Shown: in pieces, positions 1 through 6,406 of the stretch
Layout of the letters: every line of letters starts with the position of its first letter
Position numbering within the stretch: the stretch's first letter is position 1
The notes under the pieces: generated by a model
Told to the model about the DNA's origin: nothing
Seen by the model: only the letters and a program-made list of their open reading frames with translations
Database searches by the model: none
NCBI GenBank assembly: GCA_004802725.1
Contig: SGPM01000547.1
Coordinates: forward strand, 1 to 12,439
DNA length: 12,439 nucleotides
Origin: Antrodiella citrinella
Taxonomy: Eukaryota; Basidiomycota; Agaricomycetes; Polyporales; Steccherinaceae
Reading direction: 5' to 3'
Position numbers and translations under genes: made by a program

Positions 1-47
1 GGCACTCGTAGTACCTCACCCCCCCACAATAGACTTGTGGTTTCCCT

Positions 48-81
48 CTCAAACCTACCTTACATGGTAGTCGTGTTTGAG
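48..81 (+). promoter_or_regulatory. Two-part stem-loop in the RNA leader
   Basis: CTCAAAC (48-54) pairs with GTTTGAG (75-81), and inside it CTACC (55-59) pairs with GGTAG (66-70), leaving a six-base loop and a four-base bulge. Just upstream CCACAA (24-29) pairs with TTGTGG (35-40) around TAGAC. Both stems are unchanged in the 3' LTR copy; the only difference there is one loop base (64). Structured leaders in retroelements often serve packaging, dimerisation or translation control; which applies here is not shown by the sequence. Confidence 0.55.
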
Positions 82-162
82 TGGCTCGTCACTGTGAACG
101 ACAGCGTCGAGAGCTTTTCACCTGGAATTGCTCCCTTCGTCTCCGTTCTTTCTTCTAACTAA
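64..162 (+). other. Upstream ORF in the 5' leader (32 codons)
   Basis: This is the only ATG between the window start and the gag ATG at 616. It opens MVVVFEWLV and ends at TAA 160-162. In the 3' LTR the ATG is ACG followed by TGG, so no such ORF starts there. The change is a CpG-to-CpA type difference, suggesting the ATG in this copy is a mutation rather than a conserved element. It would be expected to reduce scanning to the gag ATG if translated. Confidence 0.4.
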
Positions 163-271
163 ATCTTACAACTACCTAAGAACAACTGAGGTAACTTCCG
201 ACTACAGACCAGTCCGTTGCCCTCATAGGAATTTAAGTTTGGATTTTATATTCCAACTTTCCTGCACGTCA

Positions 272-615
272 ATTTGGAGCCCACCGCGAGGGGGTAGTTT
301 AAATACTATTCCCCTCATTTTCATCTACAAAGACAAAAACTGTCTACTCAATCATCAGAATCACCATCGACTTTACCGTCGTCGGTGTCTACCTCTACTC
401 CTTCTTCAGGGAGCCCACCTTCTCAATCAACCACACCAGCCGTACCCACTCTCCCGAACCCGCAAGTATTCCCTACGTCACCAACTGTAACCACTTCATC
501 ACTTCCCGTAAATCAACCACAACCTTCTATACTCAAAGCTCCTATCACATTACCAGTTACGCAGACTTTACCCACTAACCCAGCTCTTTTCAATCTTCCT
601 TTAGGTCATACCACG
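272..615 (+). other. Internal leader with an open, ATG-free frame ahead of gag
   Basis: After the primer binding site there is no ATG in any frame until 616, consistent with a scanned leader. The gag frame is nevertheless open from the TAG at 295 through 298-615, about 106 codons rich in Ser, Thr, Pro and Gln. Either it is untranslated low-complexity sequence that happens to stay open, or it is an N-terminal extension reached by a non-ATG codon or a splice. No strong donor and acceptor pair was found for the splicing idea. Confidence 0.6.
275..292 (+). other. Primer binding site for minus-strand DNA synthesis
   Basis: TGGAGCCCACCGCGAGGG begins three bases after the LTR end. It starts with TGG, the complement of the universal tRNA CCA end. 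Its reverse complement reads as a tRNA 3' end: part of a T-arm strand (CTCGC), a seven-base acceptor strand (GGTGGGC), then U at the discriminator position and CCA. U73 is typical of eukaryotic cytosine-tRNA-like Cys acceptors (tRNA-Cys), so tRNA-Cys is a possible primer, but I cannot confirm the identity from this window. Confidence 0.8.
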
Positions 616-3600
616 ATGGCAACTACATCTGGACCCCCTCCAAAAGGATCTAAGAAAGCTCCGAAGACCTTCAAAGGAAAATCTTCAAGAGTTTCAGACT
701 TTGTTGATCATGTAGAAGAACTAATTACTTTTCATCATATCACAGCTGAATTGGACAAATGCAAGCTCCTAGTCAAATACTGCAATAGACATGTCAGAGA
801 TGTCATTGAATTATTAGATGCCTTCAAGACTCCCGACTTTACTGCCCTCAAGAATGAGGTTTTTAAGATCTATGACAAAGAAGCATTTGAGCGCAAGTTT
901 ACACTCAAAGACCTCAAGAAACTAGTAGCCAAATCTAAAACCAAACCTCTCAAATCACTCGGACATGTTCGTAAATATCACCGATGCTTCATACGGATTG
1001 CTTCATGGCTCAAGACAAAGAACAAAATTGAAGAAAATCCTATGAATTTATACTATTGGAAAGGAATTCACAAGAAGTTAAGGAATCGTGTTGAAGGAAA
1101 AGTCCTTCGAGCTAATCCTACTCATGACATCAAGACACCCTTCAAAATCAATCATATGTTAGCTGCACTTGAGTCGATCTTCAGTCGAGATCGGTTTGAT
1201 GCCGACGAGACTGACTTGGAAGACTCTGATGATCCCGATGACGATTCAGATGATGATTCGGAAAATTCAGACTCTGATTCAGATGATTCAGAATCCGACG
1301 TTGACACGTCTGACTCTGAAGAAGAGTTTGATCGATCTCGATCAAAGAAGTCAAAATCACGTTCGAAAAAGGAGAAACCATCCAAGAAACGTCAACGCAA
1401 ACCGGTCTCGTCCAAGAAAGCTCAAAGTACTCACCGAAAACTCGAATCGGAGGAGTCTACAGCTCAAGAACGGGATGAAGTTGAAGTCTTGATCAAGAAG
1501 CTTCAAGGTATGGACATCTCCGATCCCAATTTTGTACCTTTGTACTTCCGGGCATTGAAACTTGATAAGGATGTCGCGATGGTACTGGAGCCATTGGCCC
1601 GGTCTAGAATGTCTCGAAACCAAACATCAGGTGCGCAAACAAACCGTTCAAGTGTAAATAATGGAACACAGAGAACTTTTACATCAGACAATGCATCAAG
1701 AGGTTGCTATGGTTGCGGAGACAAAGCCCACTCCATGAGGGATTGTCCCGAAATCAAGAAACTGGTGGATAGTGGTGTGATTCGCAGAAATTCTGACAAT
1801 AGGTTGGAATTTAACAATGGTAATCCTATTGGTCGCCAGCAGAACGAGACCATTGTCTCTGCTGTACAACGTCTTACCGGAAAATCCAACTACTTCCACT
1901 TCCCGTTTCCTATAAATACGGACCCTTCAGATTCTGAGTCCGACTCATCCCAACTCGTACTCGCTGCAGACCGCCCCACTAGGAAAACCAAACAAACCCG
2001 ACAGACTCTCGACGGAGTTTATTTACCTGAACGCGCCGCCCGTAGTAAGTCGAAACAGTTATCAACCGAGCCGACCACCCAATCTGACCCAAAACCGGTC
2101 GAAATAGGAAATCCCTCCTTCGATCCCACCAACGACGCACACATTGTCTCTGACGAAGCCGGTCCTCGTCCCAAGAAGAAAGACAAGGTACGTTTTTCGG
2201 AAGAACAAACGCCGATGAACACTGACTTACCAAAACCTTCAAAAAGTCGTTCGTACAATCCTATGAGCTCGGAAGTCAGAGGAGTAGTCACCCCTCGAGA
2301 CGTAGCTCACAAGATCCTCAACACCCCTGTACCCAATGTTCTGGTAGGAGATTTACTCACGGCAAAAGACTTTGTCGATAGCTTACAATCAATTACTCGA
2401 TTCAAAAGGAACCCGAACTCGAACAACAACGACAACGACAACACAGCCGCTCCAACCAACAATATGAACAACATTCCCGCTCAATCATTCCGCCTCAACA
2501 GCGGCACCCCTCTCATTTACATCACCGTCACCCTCCGTCAGCAGGGCAGGAACATCCCCGTCAAGGCCATCGTGGACACAGGCTCGACTATGAATCTCGT
2601 CCACGAGGATTTCTACCGAGAACACCTCCGCCACCTCCCCATGAACCCGAACGCAGAGATACCCATGCAGGACGCCAACAGCGGTCTCGCCGTCATGCAG
2701 GGCCTCGTTCCCAACGTCGAACTATGGTGCGGGAGCATCCTCACGCGCGGATCCCTCGTAATCACCCCACGCGCCCCGTTCCAACTTCTTCTGGGACGAG
2801 AGTGGCAGAAACGGAATCAGATATCCATTGACGAACGCGACGACGGAGGTACGTACTTGATATTCAAAAGTCTTACGCCGAACATGGAAATGCTGACAAC
2901 ATCCCAACCTTCCTCGTCCTCGTTTTACGCAGACGTCGTCGTTCGTCGCGCCGAATCAACCATCCCCTTCCAGATCAGCCGTCTATCGGACGAAACCACT
3001 CAACCGATCCCTACGTACACACCCAATACGAACGACACACCCCAACTTCCGCTCGACCAATCATACCGTCTACGCCTCTCCACGACTCCAGCATATCCGA
3101 GCTCATATGGCTTATACGAGGAATGCTTTTATGAGGATTGGTACCTCCCAAATATCTCACTCTTTGGAAGTTCCCCGCACGATCCCCGTCTTGCACGCCC
3201 CGGTCAGGCTTATATTCGTTTTTTCCCTTTTCAATCCGACTATCTACCCTATCCGGTCATCCATACGATTCCTCTTAATTCCCCTTTCTATGATCAACCT
3301 CTCTATGTCCCTCAAGATTATGCGCTCCCAGTCCCCACTCTCCCTTGTATCTCCTCGCCAGCTATACCCGAATGCCTGAACAAGGAGAAATATCACGATG
3401 ACGCATACGGTCAAAATCACGACTTCAATATTCCCTTTGTTCCCGACAATCCTTTTCTACTCAACCCAGTCCGCCTAAACAACGATTCTTCGTTGTTGAT
3501 TCACGAACATGACTCTCCTGTCCGGACAATGGAATATCATGATACCATGAGACCCAAGGACGAACCAGTCGACACTATTATTTCGCAAGAGGAAGCATAT

Positions 3601-4677
3601 CAAGAATACATTCGAGAGTTAGCCATAGGCGTCACCGAATCATTCGAGACGGGCGGAGACGACGATGAATCTGAGACTTCCATACCGTCTCTCGTATCCC
3701 TTACTCCCTCCCCTTCTCTCGAAACTCGTCAACCTTCACGCGATACGGACGTATACTCCCCCGCTACATACATCGACGACCAGAGTATTCAAACCCCGAC
3801 GAATTTGAGCCGCGACGCATCGCTTAGGTCATTGTGCAGCAAGCACCGAGATGCAACGCCCACACCTTTCTCCCTCCTCCCTCTCGACACCCAAGTCGAC
3901 AAATTACTCCAATCTATATTTCCTTCCCTTTCTTCTCTTCCTTTTTCAGACAATGATCAAACCACGCAAACCCACACAAGCAGGTCGCTCGATTTCGAAG
4001 ATTTTCCGGTCGCCCCGGACGACGTAGCTGACAATGAAAGTGAATTCGATCTTTATGTTGATTGGAGCGGGGGAAGAGATAGAGAAAGGAAGGATATCGT
4101 AGGAGAAGAAGTTGAGGGACTGAAAGATAAGGAAAAAGACGAAGAAAACGAAACACTGGACGACATATGCTCGGTGTATGCCCATATGCGCGCCGACCCC
4201 GACCCACTTTCCAACACTCTCCCTTCCCCTTACATCCCCGCAACGAATATACGCGCGTCCTCTCTCGTCGAGACCAATGTCTCGCTCGCAGACGAAGATC
4301 TAACCGTCGAACGCATGCAAGTCTCGTATGATTTATCGGGCACTATGGACGTGAATGAATTCGCGTCACATCAATTCATTTCCTCCTCTCTGGACGAAAA
4401 TTCTTCCCGTCCCGAGGCAGCAAGTCTATCGGACGTCAAGGACGGGACGCACTCTCTATCAGTCGACACCGTGCCCTCTAACGAGACAACAACCTCGCAA
4501 GACTACGTATGCGCACGCATATGCGACCCCGATACCATGCAATTCCATTTTGAGTTCGTCCCTCGTGCCCCAGCAACCCCTCTCGTTGCCACCTCCTCAG
4601 ACCGAGGTCCATTCATACGACGTCGACGCAGCGCAGACAACGGGTATGAGGGAGTCGAGCATCCTGACCCAAACTGA
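616..4677 (+). CDS. gag-pro: Gag-protease polyprotein (gag, zinc knuckle, aspartic protease, long linker), ends at an in-frame TGA
   Basis: The ATG at 616 has A at -3 and G at +4 and is the first ATG of the frame; 1353 residues. Gag provides the virus-like particle and protease cleaves the polyprotein. Residues about 20-190 are a helical, Lys-rich capsid-like region. Residues 195-237 are Ser/Asp/Glu-rich, followed by a basic SRSK-type stretch (about 241-269) resembling a nuclear localisation signal. The CCHC zinc knuckle (C364, C367, H372, C377; CX2CX4HX4C) binds nucleic acid. The protease has DTGS at 654-657 in IVDTGSTMNLV and a LLGREW motif at about 725-730. After it come about 600 residues rich in Pro, Ser, Tyr and acidic residues with no recognised fold. 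The frame stays open beyond the TGA at 4675, so the stop is either a mutation or a readthrough point. Much longer than usual Ty3 gag-pro. Confidence 0.9.
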   Translation: MATTSGPPPKGSKKAPKTFKGKSSRVSDFVDHVEELITFHHITAELDKCKLLVKYCNRHVRDVIELLDAFKTPDFTALKNEVFKIYDKEAFERKFTLKDLKKLVAKSKTKPLKSLGHVRKYHRCFIRIASWLKTKNKIEENPMNLYYWKGIHKKLRNRVEGKVLRANPTHDIKTPFKINHMLAALESIFSRDRFDADETDLEDSDDPDDDSDDDSENSDSDSDDSESDVDTSDSEEEFDRSRSKKSKSRSKKEKPSKKRQRKPVSSKKAQSTHRKLESEESTAQERDEVEVLIKKLQGMDISDPNFVPLYFRALKLDKDVAMVLEPLARSRMSRNQTSGAQTNRSSVNNGTQRTFTSDNASRGCYGCGDKAHSMRDCPEIKKLVDSGVIRRNSDNRLEFNNGNPIGRQQNETIVSAVQRLTGKSNYFHFPFPINTDPSDSESDSSQLVLAADRPTRKTKQTRQTLDGVYLPERAARSKSKQLSTEPTTQSDPKPVEIGNPSFDPTNDAHIVSDEAGPRPKKKDKVRFSEEQTPMNTDLPKPSKSRSYNPMSSEVRGVVTPRDVAHKILNTPVPNVLVGDLLTAKDFVDSLQSITRFKRNPNSNNNDNDNTAAPTNNMNNIPAQSFRLNSGTPLIYITVTLRQQGRNIPVKAIVDTGSTMNLVHEDFYREHLRHLPMNPNAEIPMQDANSGLAVMQGLVPNVELWCGSILTRGSLVITPRAPFQLLLGREWQKRNQISIDERDDGGTYLIFKSLTPNMEMLTTSQPSSSSFYADVVVRRAESTIPFQISRLSDETTQPIPTYTPNTNDTPQLPLDQSYRLRLSTTPAYPSSYGLYEECFYEDWYLPNISLFGSSPHDPRLARPGQAYIRFFPFQSDYLPYPVIHTIPLNSPFYDQPLYVPQDYALPVPTLPCISSPAIPECLNKEKYHDDAYGQNHDFNIPFVPDNPFLLNPVRLNNDSSLLIHEHDSPVRTMEYHDTMRPKDEPVDTIISQEEAYQEYIRELAIGVTESFETGGDDDESETSIPSLVSLTPSPSLETRQPSRDTDVYSPATYIDDQSIQTPTNLSRDASLRSLCSKHRDATPTPFSLLPLDTQVDKLLQSIFPSLSSLPFSDNDQTTQTHTSRSLDFEDFPVAPDDVADNESEFDLYVDWSGGRDRERKDIVGEEVEGLKDKEKDEENETLDDICSVYAHMRADPDPLSNTLPSPYIPATNIRASSLVETNVSLADEDLTVERMQVSYDLSGTMDVNEFASHQFISSSLDENSSRPEAASLSDVKDGTHSLSVDTVPSNETTTSQDYVCARICDPDTMQFHFEFVPRAPATPLVATSSDRGPFIRRRRSADNGYEGVEHPDPN

Positions 4678-6119
4678 CCAATCTTATCCAACGAAGAGTT
4701 CGCTGATTTAGAACTTCGATATCACACGTACGACGACTGGTCGGAAGGGCTTTTTGAACGCATAGCCCGGAGCATCGATTCAAACCGACATGACGAAGGA
4801 CGACCTGGACCTCTCACATTCAACACAAGGATTGGAATCTTACGACCCCTCTCACCGGCTTTCCTCGACGAACTTCACGATCGGGAAATCGTCGATCCGG
4901 AATTCAAAAATGATTGGTGGAAGAAAGCGGAATATCTCCTTTCGGACGTCAGAGGAGAAATACCTCCCCACTTCCTTATTCCAAATGGCTATCTACCTCC
5001 TGGGAAGCGTGTTCGCGACGATCCGGACATGGAAAATATCGACGACCCCTTCCACTTTGCGTACCGACCTGAAGATTACAGACGTATCTTCGAGAACGAC
5101 CACCGCTCCGAGACTAGCAGCACCAACAACGATGACAATGACGATGAAGACGTGTCCACGTCAAATCTCAAAGTCGACGTGGACGGTGACTACACAGGCG
5201 ACGCGCATCTACGCGAGTTGTATGCCATGTACCACTCGACCTTCATTCCATTCGGCACTGTCAGCGCACCTGGCGCGCACATTTTCGACACGACATCTCT
5301 TTCTCCAACTAGCACCGAAAATGACTCGACATACGACGACGACAGCAGCTTCATCAACCCGTACAGCCGACTACCGTCTTCACCACTCTCTACGCCCCCC
5401 GATTCTCCTCTACCGACACCTCCGTCGTCTCCGCATCCAACGAATCTCCCGCTCGACGACTTCATTATCAAAGTCGACGCGGACACCAACGCGGACATTT
5501 ACGAGCGACGGATTGATGCTCCACCACCTCCACCTAACTCTCCTATTTACGCAACAGAAGAAGTCTTTGGCATATCACCACAAGATTCCCTTCTTGTTCC
5601 TCCGACGCCCCCGTTATCCACTGACAGTACCCCCTCACCGTCGACGTACTCCGATCGTTCCGAGATCGAGTACTGGCCCGCGGACTATGTCCCGGTGCCT
5701 CTTCGCTACGCCCGAGGACTTCTTGATAAACGTGAACAAGCCCGTCACCACGCCGCAGTAGTAAATACTTTCACCAACGCGATCAAGACCCTAGTCGAAG
5801 ACGCAGCCCCCGACCTGATCTCGTGGATCCGTGACGAGTTTGACGAGCCGGAACGCCATGAGGGCATTCTGCCCATCCGCGTCGAAGGTACGCACCGACG
5901 CGTCAATGGTGCGTTTCGTTCTAAATCAGTCACACATTCTTTTCTTTGACTTTCACATAAACAGAACGTCGCCATGCCTGGCCATGGGGATCAATTGCAT
6001 CACACGCCGATCGCCCCGCCCGGTATCGTTTCGAAAACGGACGTTTCATACTTCCCACCCCTTCAGTTTCCTCGACAACTTCGAGTTCTTCATCGTCACC
6101 TACCCCCATGCTCCGTTAA
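4678..6119 (+). CDS. Continuation of the gag-pro frame past the TGA, with one predicted intron; unknown function
   Basis: The reading frame of gag-pro continues without another stop from 4678 to 5946. The first ATG after the TGA is 5029 (MENIDDPFHF). Removing a predicted 77-nt intron (5888-5964) keeps the frame open to TAA 6117-6119 and adds a 50-residue end that begins ERRHAWPWGS and closes with a Ser/Thr/Pro-rich stretch. Residues are acidic and Pro/Ser-rich, with a Pro-run (PPPPPNSP) near 5521-5545 and two KVDxD motifs (5169-5190, 5470-5484). No known domain is recognised. It may be the C-terminal part of the gag-pro polyprotein, a separate protein reached by readthrough or re-initiation, or a linker lost in the mature particle. 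With the TGA read through, the whole spliced frame would be about 1808 residues. Confidence 0.65.
5888..5964 (+). other. Predicted spliceosomal intron inside the element
   Basis: The donor is GTACGC at 5888. A TTGAC branch-like motif has its A at 5949, and the acceptor is AACAG ending at 5964, 15 bases after that A. The length (77 nt) is normal for basidiomycetes. Splicing removes the TGA at 5947-5949 and joins phase-1 exons so that the frame continues 50 more codons to 6117, with more ordinary protein composition than the unspliced reading. The intron lies where the pol frame already overlaps, so spliced and unspliced RNAs would have different coding outcomes. Confidence 0.6.
5944..5950 (+). 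promoter_or_regulatory. Candidate +1 frameshift site CTT TGA C before pol
   Basis: In unspliced RNA the upstream frame ends ...TTT CTT TGA. If the peptidyl-tRNA on CTT slips one base to TTT, the next codon is GAC at 5948, exactly in the pol frame. CUU UGA C is the well-known +1 slip sequence of bacterial release factor 2 genes, and some Ty elements use other +1 sites. In this copy the same bases form the branch-like motif of the predicted intron. There is no experimental support; the match may be chance. Confidence 0.25.
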
Positions 6120-6406
6120 ATCTGTTTATTCCTATGCCTCATAACCGTTTGAACATCCTCTCCGTAACTGTTTCATCTAAGACTCCTTATACCCTCTTGT
6201 CTCTATACCCTGATATTCCGTCAACCCTTTTCACCTACCCAGATATCTTTGATACCCTGTGTTTTGAACCTTATATATCTATACCCCTTGTACCTCGTCA
6301 ACTTACTCATGACCCTGGTTGGTCAAATATACCCCCCGTCTCGTGTTTTTACATTTCGTCTGACAATTTATTCACGTCCTCTGATGATTCTGACAAGACT
6401 TCGAAT

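Larger units (their letters stand above)
1..271 (+). repeat. 5' LTR, downstream part only (probably R and U5)
   Basis: Aligns base for base with 11306-11577, with substitutions at 64, 108, 157, 163 and 226 and one A missing near 126. The match ends with ...GTCA at 271, where the internal domain begins, so 271 is the LTR end. Position 1 lies 32 bp downstream of where the TATA box falls in the other copy, so the window starts close to the expected transcription start and this piece approximates the transcribed leader part of the LTR. Two of the five substitutions (64 and 108) are CpG transitions, as expected from cytosine methylation and deamination. Confidence 0.95.

Noticed and set aside
128..490. 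ORF across the LTR and leader
   Set aside because: It begins at TTG, lies in LTR sequence and leader, and has no protein-like conservation.
385..615. Using GTG 385 as the gag start
   Set aside because: Fungi start at ATG in nearly all cases; the first ATG in frame, at 616, has a strong context. The open extension is kept as a finding only.
1197..1330. GAT/TCA-rich stretch as a simple-sequence repeat
   Set aside because: Repeats are imperfect and explained by the Ser/Asp-rich coding sequence of Gag.
4790..5761. 323-codon ORF in another frame over the gag-pro extension
   Set aside because: Its product is a Thr/Arg/Ser-rich shadow; the frame used by gag-pro gives the more ordinary protein and continues the upstream frame.
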